64,000 nucleotides of DNA, taken from NCBI RefSeq assembly GCF_014654895.1, contig NZ_BNBE01000002.1, positions 620,001 to 684,000 of the forward strand, read 5' to 3'. The stretch is from Streptomyces filamentosus. GTDB lineage: Bacteria; Actinomycetota; Actinomycetes; Streptomycetales; Streptomycetaceae. Below the pieces are notes generated by a model that saw nothing but the letters and a program-made list of their open reading frames with translations, made no database searches and had not been told where the DNA came from. A program made the translations under genes and the position numbers. Positions 19,001-28,000 of the stretch are shown here, in pieces. Numbering within the stretch: position 1 is the first letter of the stretch; each line of letters opens with the position of its first letter.

Positions 19001-19205
19001 GGTGCTCCGGATCTGGGCCGAGGTGCTCGACCTGCCCGGCGTCGGGCCCGAGGACGATCTGTTCGACCTCGGCGGACACTCGCTGACGGTGGTGCGGATC
19101 GCCTCCCGGATCCGCGACGCGCTCGGCGTGGAGGTGGAGTTCGACGTCTTCTTCGACGTCCCGACCCCGGCCGGCATCGCCGCCGCCGTCCGCGCGCGCC
19201 AGTAG
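16014..19205 (+). CDS. Nonribosomal peptide synthetase, C-A-T module, glycine code
   Basis: The protein has 1063 residues. The condensation domain (about 10-430) has an intact HHSVFDG at 136-142. The adenylation domain (about 455-960) has YTSGSTGRPKG from residue 617 and NGKLDRRAL at its end. The thiolation domain carries the pantetheine Ser1023 in LGGHS. Hand alignment to GrsA/EntF gives the pocket code D-I-L-Q-L-G-V-I-W-K, which is the glycine type. There is no epimerase, methyltransferase or TE. I chose the ATG at 16014 because the C domain begins right there, although no clear ribosome site precedes it. With a terminal C domain encoded elsewhere in the cluster, it probably accepts an upstream acyl or peptidyl chain. 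Confidence 0.9.
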   Translation: MSEVLSPPDRVPASPAQQGVWLTDRLGLAREAFHVPVRISFDQVDTTALARAVDAVVGRHPSLAARLVERGGRVRQEPAARRPELASLEAPADEAELEKALEEEAARPFVLETGPLSRFALYRRVDGSAELLVTAHHSVFDGNSKDVLTRDLAAAYRAAPLPAPPSTPAAPPAADPDTVRKAAEWYGPRWAAATEPVLPGAPRTPAAAGAGEAVEWHLEGPAARELAAAASLTGTTVFEFLLAALHALLRRYGGEAVPVSVPFSTRTPELRDEIGMFVNELPVHAPAAGASPDGAPQTFAAFASAVRAELRGGYPYRGVPFGSVVAGLGPRVGLTAVSLGYRRRGPDPDFTGTGARIAWAVHNRTARNTLHLQIVEAPGTADGPGAPGRPGGPGGPGGRLDFSLQYDPAVLAPDTARRIAGHYRTLLDGAVTAPGTPLPDLPLLDAAELRAVTTGPNATERPYPADRTVLDLVRDRAAATPGAIAVSAVDRRLGYRELMERTDQLAGALRAGGVRPGDLVALHLGRTADLPAALLATLAAGAAYLPLDPGYPAERLALVLRDSGAVLVLTDRELPPAVADAAPAVLRLPAPSAQDPAGAASEPGTAPGPDDVAYVLYTSGSTGRPKGVAVGHRALVNLLTSFADRLGSGPGDAWLGLTSLSFDISALELYLPLVTGGRLVLAPDGLAVDGPGLLALIGTEGVTHVQATPSGWRVMLAAGPGTAALAAVTALAGGEALPLPLARDLRARTARLFNVYGPTETTIWSTCAELPARPERVGIGRPIANTQVYVVDERLNPAPLGIPGELLIGGDGVAHGYLGRPGLTADRFVPNPFGPPGTRLYRTGDQAVRTPEGALEFLGRIDDQVKIRGHRIEPVEIESALLEHPAVAQAAVAVHTEEDGEPFLAGYLVPADGAPPAASAELRDHLLRTLPAAMVPQRWLTVDRLPLTPNGKLDRRALPVPAREAPAPRPAGTDTVAGTGTDETGGAEGTDETLRTVLRIWAEVLDLPGVGPEDDLFDLGGHSLTVVRIASRIRDALGVEVEFDVFFDVPTPAGIAAAVRARQ

Positions 19206-19244
19206 CCCGCTCCTCCTCTTCCCTCCCCTTCCCCCGCCCGTCAC

Positions 19245-19269
19245 CAGGGCACGGCCCGGCCGTGCCCTG
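19245..19269 (+). terminator. Hairpin between the first and second NRPS genes
   Basis: CAGGGCACGGCC and GGCCGTGCCCTG form perfect 12-bp arms around a single base (a three-base loop in practice). It sits 40 bases after the stop and 75 before the next start, so it could attenuate read-through. Confidence 0.5.
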
Positions 19270-19343
19270 CCCCGACGTGCCCGCATCCGCTCCCCTCCCC
19301 TCCCTCCCTCCCTTGTCCTCCCGAACGCCCGAACAGGACCCCG

Positions 19344-22300
19344 ATGACCGATCTCCAGGACCTGCCCCCCGACTGGTCCGCGACCAAGCGCGCCCTGCTC
19401 AGCCGGCGGCTGCGCGGCGCAGCGACCCCCGCCCGGGTGGTGGACCCCCGTCCGGCGGGCACCGCGCCGCCGCTCTCCAGCGGTCAGGAGCGGCTCTGGT
19501 TCATGGACCAGTTCTCGCCCGGCTCCACGGCCTACACGCTGGCGCCGGCCCGCCGCTTCCGGGGCCCCTTCGACCGTGCCGCGCTGGACGCCGCGCTGAC
19601 CGACCTGGTGGCCCGGCACGAGAGCCTGCGGATGACCTTCGGCACCACCGACGACGGCACCGCCGAGGTCCGGATCGCCGAGCCCGCGCCCTTCACCGCC
19701 CGGTACGCGGACGCCGGTACGGCCCCGGGCACCGACACCGGTGCGCCTCCGGACGCGCGGGCCGCCGCCGCGCTCGGTGCGCTGATCGCGGAGCCCTTCG
19801 ACCTCCGCACCGGTCCCCTGCTGCGCGCCCTGGTGGTCCGCGTCGGGGAGGACGACCACGTCCTCGCCCTCGTGATGCACCACATCATCTGCGACGGCTG
19901 GTCGATCGACCTCCTCAACCGCGAGCTCGACGTCCGCTACGCCCACCACGCCCACGGCGAGCCCGGCGAACTCCCTCCTCTGGAGGTACAGTTCGGCGAC
20001 TACGCGGCCTGGCAGCGGGCCCGTCTGGAGAGCGGTGATCTCGCCGCCTCGCGCGCGTACTGGCGGGAGGCGCTCGACGGCGTCCCAGCCCTGGAGCTGC
20101 CCTCCGACCGGCCCCGCCCGCCGCTGTTCACCTTCGACGGGGCCGCGGTCGAATTCCGCTGGAACACAGAACTCTCCCTCCGCATCAGCGAGTTGGCGCG
20201 CAATCATGGCGCGTCCACGTACATGGTGCTGATGGCCGCCTTCCAGGCGCTGCTGAGCCGGCACACCGGGCAGTACGACTTCGCGGTCGGGTCCGCCGTC
20301 GCCGGCCGTCTCCACCGCGAACTCGAGAACGTGGTCGGGGCGTTCGTCAACATGCTGCCGATCCGCGCCCGGCTCTCCGCCGACCTGGAGTTCGGCCGGC
20401 TGGTCGACCTGGTGCGCGAGACGACGCTCGACGCGTACGCGCACCAGGAGGTGCCGTTCGAGCAGATGGTCAACGACCTCGCCGTGGAGCGCGACGTCAG
20501 CCGCGCCGCCGTCTTCCAGACGACCTTCGCCTTCCAGAACTACGGCGACCGCGCCGCCGGTCCCGCCACGGGTCCGGCGGGCCTGGCCGCCGAGGGCTTC
20601 GGCTACGAGGCCACCACCACCCACGCCGACCTCGCCCTCTACATGCGCGAGGAGGCGGACGGCGGCCTCTACGGGCTGCTCACCTACCGCACCGACCTCT
20701 TCGACGCCGGGACCGCCGAGCGTCTCGTCGAGCGGTTCGAACTGCTGGCCTCGGCCGCCGTCGCCGAACCCGCGCTGCCGGTCGGCCGACTGCCGCTGCT
20801 CGGGGAGGCCGAGCGCACGGCCGTCCTGGAGACCTGGGCCGCCGGTCCCGCGCTGCCGGACGACGGGCCCGCCACGCTCACCCGGGCGCTGGCGGACGCC
20901 GCGGCCCGGACGCCCGACGCCCCCGCGCTGGTCTTCGGGGACCGCACGCTGACCCACGGCGACCTCGACCGCCGGGCCACGGCCATGGCCCGGCGGCTGC
21001 GGGCGCTGGGGGTGGGCGCGGACGACCGGGTGGCCGTCTGCCTGGAGCAGTCGGCCGAGCTGGCGGTCGCCCTGGTCGCCGTCCTCAAGGCGGGCGGCGG
21101 CTATCTGCCGCTCGACCCCGAGCAGCCCCCCGCCCGGCTCACCCGTCTGGTCACCGACGCCGGGGCGAAGGTCCTGGTCACCGACACGGCGCTGAGGGCA
21201 CGCTTCGGCGACCATCCGGCGGCCGAGCTGCTGACCGACGACGGCGGCGCGGCGGCGGACGGCACCGGAGCGGACGGAAGCCAGGAAGGCGGGGCCGGGG
21301 AGGACGGAACCCCGCTGGAGGAGGTCTCCGGCCCCGACGACCTCGCGTACGTGATCTACACCTCGGGCTCCACCGGCGCACCCAAGGGCGTCGCCGTGCA
21401 GCACCGCCAGTTCCTCAACTACCTGGCGGGCGTGAGCGAGCGCCTGCGGATCGAACCGGGCGCCTCCTTCGGGCTGTTGCAGTCGCTCTCCTTCGACTTC
21501 AGCATGACCATGCTCTACCTGGCGCTCACGACCGGCGGCCGGGTGCACCTGCTGCCGCGCCGGATCGCGGGCGTGGAGCTGGCGGCGGAGATCGAGCGGG
21601 CCGGCATCGACCACCTGAAGATGACGCCCTCCCACCTGGCCGCGCTGACCGCCGACGCGCCGATGGAGCGGCTGCTGCCGCGCCGTTCGCTGGTCCTCGG
21701 CGGCGAGGCGAGCAGCCTCTCCTGGGCGGCGGGCATCGCCGCGCTGGGCCGGTGCGCGGTGTTCAACCACTACGGGCCGACCGAGGCGACGGTGGGCATC
21801 ACCGTCCACGAGGTCACCGCCGGCGCCCCGGACGCGCCGGGCAGCACCCCCATCGGCAGACCGCTGGCCGGTGGCCGCTGCTACGTCCTGGACGAGGCCC
21901 TCAACCCCGTACCGCCGGGCGTCACCGGCGAGCTGTACGTGGGCGGGGACCGGCTCGCCCGGGGTTATCTGGGCCGGCCGGACCTGACGGCCGAACGGTT
22001 CCTGCACGACCCGTACGCGGGTCCGCACGCCGCCCCGTACGGCCCCCCGCATGACGACGCCCCGTCCCCCGCCCCGCACGACGGCCCCTACGACGGCCCG
22101 CGGATGTACCGCACCGGAGACCTGGCGCGCTGGCGGGCCGACGGGACGCTGGAGTACCTCGGCCGCGGCGACGACCAGATCAAGGTCCGCGGCTACCGGG
22201 TCGAGCCCGGGGAGATCGAGGCCGCGCTGACCGCCCTGCCGGGCATCACCCAGGCGGTGGTCCTGGCCCGGGGCGAGGGCGTCCGGCAGAACCTCGTCGC

Positions 22301-25079
22301 CTACCTGGAGCGTCCCGCCGGCGGCGAACCCCCGGCCGCCGCCGCACTGCGCGCCGTCCTGGGCGAGGTCCTGCCCGACCACATGGTCCCGGCCCGCTAC
22401 GTCGTGCTGGAGCGGTTCCCGCTGCTCGCCCACGGCAAGGTCGACCGGAAGGCGCTGCCCGCGCCCGCGGACGGCCCGGCCGGCGGCGGGCACACCGAGC
22501 CCGAGGGCGAGACCGAGCAGGTGATCGCCGCCATCTGGGCGGACCTCCTGGAGCTCCCCCGGGTCGGCGCGCTGGACGACTTCTTCGAGCTCGGCGGCCA
22601 CTCCCTCCTCGCCACCCAGGTGGTCGCGCGGATGCGCCGCGCCTTCCCCGGCCTGGCCGTCCCGGTCGGCGTGATGGACCTCTTCAAGCACCCCACGGTC
22701 CGGCGGCTCGCCGCGCGGGTCACCGCCCCCGGGGGCGACGACGGCCCGCGCGGCCTGCTCCACCGGCTCACCCCCGAGCGCGTCAGGACGACCGCCAGCG
22801 TCATCTGCGCCCCCTACGGCGGCGGCAGCGCGCTGATCTACAAGCCGCTCGCCGACGCCCTGCCCGCCGACTGGGCCCTGTACTCCCTCGCCGTCCCCGG
22901 CCACGAGCTGGGCGAGGAGCCGATGGACGCCGACGAGGTCGCCCGGCTCTGCGCCGAGGAGGTCCTCGCAGGGATCCCCGGCCCGCTCGTGTTCTACGGG
23001 CACTGCGGGGTCGGGGTCCGGCTCGTCGTGGAGACCGCCCGCCGGCTGGAGGCGGCCGGCCGGGAGATCGACGCCCTCCACCTCGGCGGCATCTTCCCCT
23101 TCGCCCGTCCGAAGGGCCGCGGCGCCGCGCTCGCCGAGCGCTTCGCCGAGCTGGCCGCCCGGCTGCGCAGCGACCAGGGCATGATCAACACCCTGTCGGC
23201 GGCGGGCCTGGACGTCGCCGACGTCGACGAGGAGCAACTGCGGCTGATCCTGCACAACCGCCGGGTCGGGACCAAGGGCGCCGAACGCTACTTCGGCGAG
23301 CTGTACGAGAGCGAGGGCGGCACCCTCGCGGCGCCGGTGATCTCCGTCTGCGGCGACCGCGATCCGGCGACCGAGTTCCACCAGGAGCGGTTCCGCGAGT
23401 GGCACCGGATCAGCGGGACCGCCGCCGTGGTGGTCCTGGACGAGGCCGGGCACTTCTACCTCAAGTACCGCGCGGCGGAGCTGGCCGTCATCCTGACGGA
23501 GGTCCACCGCTCGCTCGCCGCCGGGGAGGAGGCCCGCCACGAACGCGCCCCCGGCTCCACCTGGTGGCTGGCCGGCGTCTCCCGCGACGGGACGAACACG
23601 GATACGGGTACGGCTGAGGTCCCGGGAACGGATACGGGCGAGGCCCCGGAGGCGGGACCGGAAGAGAGGCCGCGGAGGAGACCGTCCGGGGGCCGCGCGC
23701 GCCGGCCCGTCCGCCCCACCATGGCCCGTTTCCTCGCCGTGGCCACCGGGCAGCAGCTCTCGATGATCGGCTCGGCCCTCACCGAGTTCGCCCTGCCGAT
23801 CTGGATCTACCTCCAGACGGGTTCGCTGGTCCACCTCGGTCTGCTCGCCGCCTTCGGCCTGGTGCCGAGCATCCTGGTCGCCCCGCTGGCGGGCGCCGTC
23901 GTCGACCGGGGCGACCGCCGCCGGGTGATGCTGTGGGGCGACGTCGCGGCCGGTCTGACCCAGGCGGCCCTGCTGGTGCTCCACCTGACCGGTTCGCTGG
24001 AGGTCTGGCACTGCTACGTCCTGGTGGCCCTGCTCTCCGCCTCGCTCGCCTTCCAGCGCGTCGCCTGGGGCTCGGCGGTGCCGCAGCTGGTGCCCAAGCG
24101 GTTCCTCGGCCGGGCCAACGGCGTGGTCCAGATGGCCCTCGGCCTGGCGCAGTTCCTCGTGCCGCTGATCGCGGTCGGCATCCTGCACGCCGTCGGCCTC
24201 GGCGGCATCCTGGTCTTCGACGTCGTCAGCTATCTGATCGCGACCGGCGTCACCCTCGCGGTGCGCTTCCCCGACGCGATGGCAGCCACCCGCCGCGAGA
24301 GCGTCGGCGCGGAGATCCGGGCGGGCTTCGGGCGGGCGCTCGGCAGCCGCCACTTCAGGGCCATGCTGTTCTGGTTCGCGGCCCTGAACGTCTTCCTCTC
24401 CCCGCTCTTCCTCCTCGTCACCCCGCTGGTGCTGTCCTTCTCGACGACCGCCGCCGCCGGCTGGGTCTCCACCGCGGCGGGCCTGGGGGCGGTCCTCGGC
24501 GGGCTCACCCTGCTGGTGTGGGGAGGGCCCCGGCGGCTGCGGCTGCGCGGGGTGCTGATCGCCACCCTCGGCCTCGCCGCCGCCTGCGTCGTCACCGGCC
24601 TGCGGCCCTCGGTGGCCGTGGTCGCCGCCGGCGCGTTCGGCATGACCTACGGGCTCGCGCTGCTCAACGGCATCTACGCGACGGTCGTCCAGACGAAGGT
24701 GCCGACGCGCTTCCACGGCCGGGTGATCGCGGTGAACACCATGGTCGCCTGGTCCACCCTGCCGATCGGCTTCGCCCTGGTCGCCCCGGCGGGGCCCGCG
24801 CTGCTCCAGCCCCTGATGGACGAGGGCGGGGCGCTGGCCTCCAGCGTCGGCGCGCTGATCGGCACCGGCGACGGGCGCGGCATCGGCCTGCTCTACCTGC
24901 TGTTCGGCCTCGCCATGGCCGCGCTCGTCCTGATCAGCTTCTGCATCCCCGTCCTGGCCCGGTTCGACCACGAGGTCCCGGACGCCGAGTCCGACGACCT
25001 GCTCGGCCTGGAGGTCCTGCGAGGCCGTGTGAAGAGCGAGGCCCCGCGGGACCTCGTGAAGAGCGAGAGGAACGCATGA
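19344..25079 (+). CDS. NRPS module fused to thioesterase and MFS exporter (C-A-T-TE-MFS)
   Basis: The protein has 1911 residues in one uninterrupted frame. The C domain (about 45-480) has HHIICDG at 179-185. The A domain (about 505-1000) has YTSGSTGAPKG from residue 672. The T domain has Ser1087 in ELGGHS. An alpha/beta-hydrolase thioesterase (about 1150-1395) starts VICAPYGGGSALIYKPLA; its nucleophile elbow is YGHCGVG, so Cys1221 replaces the usual Ser, with Asp in CGDRDP and His in EAGHFYL. A charged linker follows, then a 12-helix MFS domain from about 1457 (MARFLAVATGQQLSM..., DRGDRRRVM), resembling EntS-type exporters. The pocket code reads D-F-T-K-V-G-H-V-G-K, nearest to Asp codes. The enzyme would add Asp or a derivative, release the product and export it. 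Its stop overlaps the next start as ATGA. Confidence 0.9.
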   Translation: MTDLQDLPPDWSATKRALLSRRLRGAATPARVVDPRPAGTAPPLSSGQERLWFMDQFSPGSTAYTLAPARRFRGPFDRAALDAALTDLVARHESLRMTFGTTDDGTAEVRIAEPAPFTARYADAGTAPGTDTGAPPDARAAAALGALIAEPFDLRTGPLLRALVVRVGEDDHVLALVMHHIICDGWSIDLLNRELDVRYAHHAHGEPGELPPLEVQFGDYAAWQRARLESGDLAASRAYWREALDGVPALELPSDRPRPPLFTFDGAAVEFRWNTELSLRISELARNHGASTYMVLMAAFQALLSRHTGQYDFAVGSAVAGRLHRELENVVGAFVNMLPIRARLSADLEFGRLVDLVRETTLDAYAHQEVPFEQMVNDLAVERDVSRAAVFQTTFAFQNYGDRAAGPATGPAGLAAEGFGYEATTTHADLALYMREEADGGLYGLLTYRTDLFDAGTAERLVERFELLASAAVAEPALPVGRLPLLGEAERTAVLETWAAGPALPDDGPATLTRALADAAARTPDAPALVFGDRTLTHGDLDRRATAMARRLRALGVGADDRVAVCLEQSAELAVALVAVLKAGGGYLPLDPEQPPARLTRLVTDAGAKVLVTDTALRARFGDHPAAELLTDDGGAAADGTGADGSQEGGAGEDGTPLEEVSGPDDLAYVIYTSGSTGAPKGVAVQHRQFLNYLAGVSERLRIEPGASFGLLQSLSFDFSMTMLYLALTTGGRVHLLPRRIAGVELAAEIERAGIDHLKMTPSHLAALTADAPMERLLPRRSLVLGGEASSLSWAAGIAALGRCAVFNHYGPTEATVGITVHEVTAGAPDAPGSTPIGRPLAGGRCYVLDEALNPVPPGVTGELYVGGDRLARGYLGRPDLTAERFLHDPYAGPHAAPYGPPHDDAPSPAPHDGPYDGPRMYRTGDLARWRADGTLEYLGRGDDQIKVRGYRVEPGEIEAALTALPGITQAVVLARGEGVRQNLVAYLERPAGGEPPAAAALRAVLGEVLPDHMVPARYVVLERFPLLAHGKVDRKALPAPADGPAGGGHTEPEGETEQVIAAIWADLLELPRVGALDDFFELGGHSLLATQVVARMRRAFPGLAVPVGVMDLFKHPTVRRLAARVTAPGGDDGPRGLLHRLTPERVRTTASVICAPYGGGSALIYKPLADALPADWALYSLAVPGHELGEEPMDADEVARLCAEEVLAGIPGPLVFYGHCGVGVRLVVETARRLEAAGREIDALHLGGIFPFARPKGRGAALAERFAELAARLRSDQGMINTLSAAGLDVADVDEEQLRLILHNRRVGTKGAERYFGELYESEGGTLAAPVISVCGDRDPATEFHQERFREWHRISGTAAVVVLDEAGHFYLKYRAAELAVILTEVHRSLAAGEEARHERAPGSTWWLAGVSRDGTNTDTGTAEVPGTDTGEAPEAGPEERPRRRPSGGRARRPVRPTMARFLAVATGQQLSMIGSALTEFALPIWIYLQTGSLVHLGLLAAFGLVPSILVAPLAGAVVDRGDRRRVMLWGDVAAGLTQAALLVLHLTGSLEVWHCYVLVALLSASLAFQRVAWGSAVPQLVPKRFLGRANGVVQMALGLAQFLVPLIAVGILHAVGLGGILVFDVVSYLIATGVTLAVRFPDAMAATRRESVGAEIRAGFGRALGSRHFRAMLFWFAALNVFLSPLFLLVTPLVLSFSTTAAAGWVSTAAGLGAVLGGLTLLVWGGPRRLRLRGVLIATLGLAAACVVTGLRPSVAVVAAGAFGMTYGLALLNGIYATVVQTKVPTRFHGRVIAVNTMVAWSTLPIGFALVAPAGPALLQPLMDEGGALASSVGALIGTGDGRGIGLLYLLFGLAMAALVLISFCIPVLARFDHEVPDAESDDLLGLEVLRGRVKSEAPRDLVKSERNA

Positions 25080-28000
25080 CCGCCCCGACCCCGATCGTCC
25101 GCCGTCCGCTGACCGACGAGCAGCGCCGTCTCTGGTTCCTCCAGCAACTGCATCCGGAGGACGCCGGGTTCAACATGTACCTGAACCGGCGCTGGACCGG
25201 TCCGGTCGATCCGCGGGCGCTGGGCGCGGCCCTCACCCGGCTCACCGACCGGCACCAGGTGCTGCGCACCCGGTTCGCCCTGGAGGACGAGCGGCCCGTC
25301 CAGCTCGTGGAGCCCGTACGGGACGTGGACGTGGCCCTGGTGTCGATACCGGACGCCGCGGAGGAGTCCTTCACCGCGGCCTGCGCCCCCTTCGTCAACG
25401 CCCCCTTCGACCTGGCCGAACGGCCGCCGCTGCGGGCCGTCCTGGTGAGCGCCGGCCCGGACGAGCACGCCCTGAGCGTGGTGGTCCACCACATCGTGTC
25501 GGACGGCTGGTCGTTCACCGTCCTGTGGCGCGAACTGCTCGCCCTGTACCGGGAGGAGACCGGCGAGGGCCCCGCCGGTCTTCCTGAGCTCCCGCTCCAG
25601 TTCGGCGACTTCGCCCTCGCCGAGCGGGCCAGGCTGGACGGCGGGGCGGCCGAGGAGGCGTTCCGGTACTGGAGCGGGCGCCTGGCCGGGGTCGGCGTCC
25701 TGCGGATGCCGCTGGACCGCCCCCGGCCCGCCGAGCCCACCCGTCCGGCGGGCTTCGTCGAACTCGCCCTCGGCACCGGCCTCGTCGCCGGGATCGACGC
25801 GCTCGCCCGCGAGCAGCGCTGCACCCCCTTCATGGTGCTGCTCGCCGCCTACCAGTGCGTGCTGGCCCGCTGGACGGGCAGTCACGACTTCGTCGTCGGC
25901 ACCCCGCTGGCGGGGCGCGACGAGACCGCTCACGAGGCCCTGCTCGGCTACTTCTCCCGGACCGGCGTGATCCGCGCGGACCTCACCGGCGACCCCGGCT
26001 TCCGCACCGTGCTGCGCCGGGTGCGCGCCGCCACGGTGGCGGCGCTGTCCCACCAGGACGTGCCCGTCGAGCGGGTGGCCGCCGCGCTGGGACTGCCCGC
26101 GCTGCCCGGCTCCGGGCCGCTCCACCAGGCGGTGTTCGTCCACCAGAGCCAGTACGGGGCGGCGGGCGGCGAGGCTCCGGAGGTGCTGCCCGCGGGCGTC
26201 CGGACGGCACACATGGACTCCGGTTTCGACCGGGCCAAGACCGATCTGCTGCTGGACAGCTGGCGCACCCCGGACGGCGGGATGACGCTGTCGTTCTGCT
26301 TCGACCGGGAGCTCTTCGAGCGGTCCACGGTCGAGGCGCTGGCCGGCCGGGTCCGCGCCCTGCTCGCCCGGGCCGTCGTGGACGTGGAGGTCCCGCTGCA
26401 CGGCGACTGGCTGCTGCCGGACGCGGAGCGCGCCGCGCTGCTCGCCCTCGGCACCGGGCCCGTCCTCGCCGGGCCCGCCCGCCCGGTCCTGCGCGGTTTT
26501 GCCGAGCAGGTCGCCGCCCGGCCCGGCGCGCCCGCCCTGGAGTGCGCGGGGAGCGTCCTGACGTACGGCGAACTCGACCGCGCTTCGGACGCGTTGGCCC
26601 GTCGTCTGGGTCCGGTGGCCGGGCGCGTGGTGGGGGTCCTGATCGAGCCGTCCCCTTCCCTGGTCACCGCCCTGCTGGCGATCTGGAAGGCCGGTGCGGG
26701 CTATCTGCCGCTCGACCCCGCGCACCCTGCCGAGCGCCGCCGGCTGATGCTCGGCGAGGCGGACGCCGTCCTGCTGCTCACCGGGGGCGAGAGCCCCGCC
26801 CCGGAGGCCCTGGACCTCGGGGTCCCGGTGCTGGCCGTCGACGGGACCGGGGACGCACCGGGGCGGGGCACGGAGGGCGCGCCGCCCGGGACGGACCCGG
26901 ACGGCCTCGCGTACGTCCTCTACACCTCGGGGTCCACCGGCGCTCCCAAGGGCGTCGCCGTCGAGCACGCCGCGCTGGCGGAGCGCGTCCGGTGGATGGC
27001 CGGGCCGGAGGGGTACGGGCTGGGGCCGGGCGACCGGATCGTCCAGTTCGCCTCCATCGGCTTCGACACCCACGCCGAGGAGATCTGGCCCGCCCTGACG
27101 GCGGGCGCCTGCGTCGTCCTGCTGCCGGGCGGCGGGCGGACCCTGCCCGACCTGCTGTGCGAGGACGCGGGGAGGTCCGTCACCGTGCTCGACCTGCCCA
27201 CCGCGTACTGGCAGGAACTGGTCTCGCTCGGGGACCGCGTGCCGTGGCCGCCGGCGCTGCGCCTGGTGGTGCTGGGCGGTTCCGAGGCCCGTGCCGACGC
27301 CGTCGCCCGGTGGCGGGAGCGGCACGGCGGCACGGTCCGGCTGGTCAACACCTACGGTCCGACCGAGGCCACCGTCATCGTCACGGCGGGCGACCTCGCC
27401 GGCGGGCCCGCCGGTCCGGGGGCGCCCGACGAGCGGCGGCCGCCGCTCGGCCGCCCGCTGCCCGGGGTGCGGCTCTACGTCCTGGACGAGCGCGGCGGAC
27501 TGCTGCCCGCCGGCTGGGAGGGCGAGCTGTACGTCGGCGGCGCCGGGCTCGCGCGCGGCTATCTGGGCCGGCCCGGACCGACCGCGGACGCGTTCTCGCG
27601 GGATCCGTTCGCCGACGGGCCGGACGGCCGGATGTACCGTACGGGCGACCGCGTCCGGTGGCGCGCCGACGGGCAACTGGAGTTCCTCGGCCGCGCCGAC
27701 GACCAGGTGAAGATCCGGGGCCACCGGATCGAGCCCGCCGAGATCGAGGCCGCCCTCACCGCCCACCCGGGCGTCGGCCGCGCGGCCGTGCTGGTCCGCG
27801 ACGGGCGCCGGCTGGTCGCCTACGCCGTCCCGCGCACGGCCCCGGAGGAAGGCCCCGCCACGGGCGCGGACGAGCTGCGCGAGCACCTGGCGCTGCGGCT
27901 GCCGGCCTTCATGGTGCCGGAGACGGTGGTCCTGCTCGACGCCCTCCCGCTCACCGTCAACGGCAAGCTCGACGCCGCGGCCCTCCCCGACCCGGGCCCG

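Noticed and set aside
15999..24971. A stop-free minus-strand reading frame of almost 3000 codons opposite the NRPS genes
   Set aside because: It is a by-product of high third-position GC on the plus strand. The translation is low-complexity Gly/Arg/Glu/Gln-rich with no motif, while the plus strand has clear NRPS domains.
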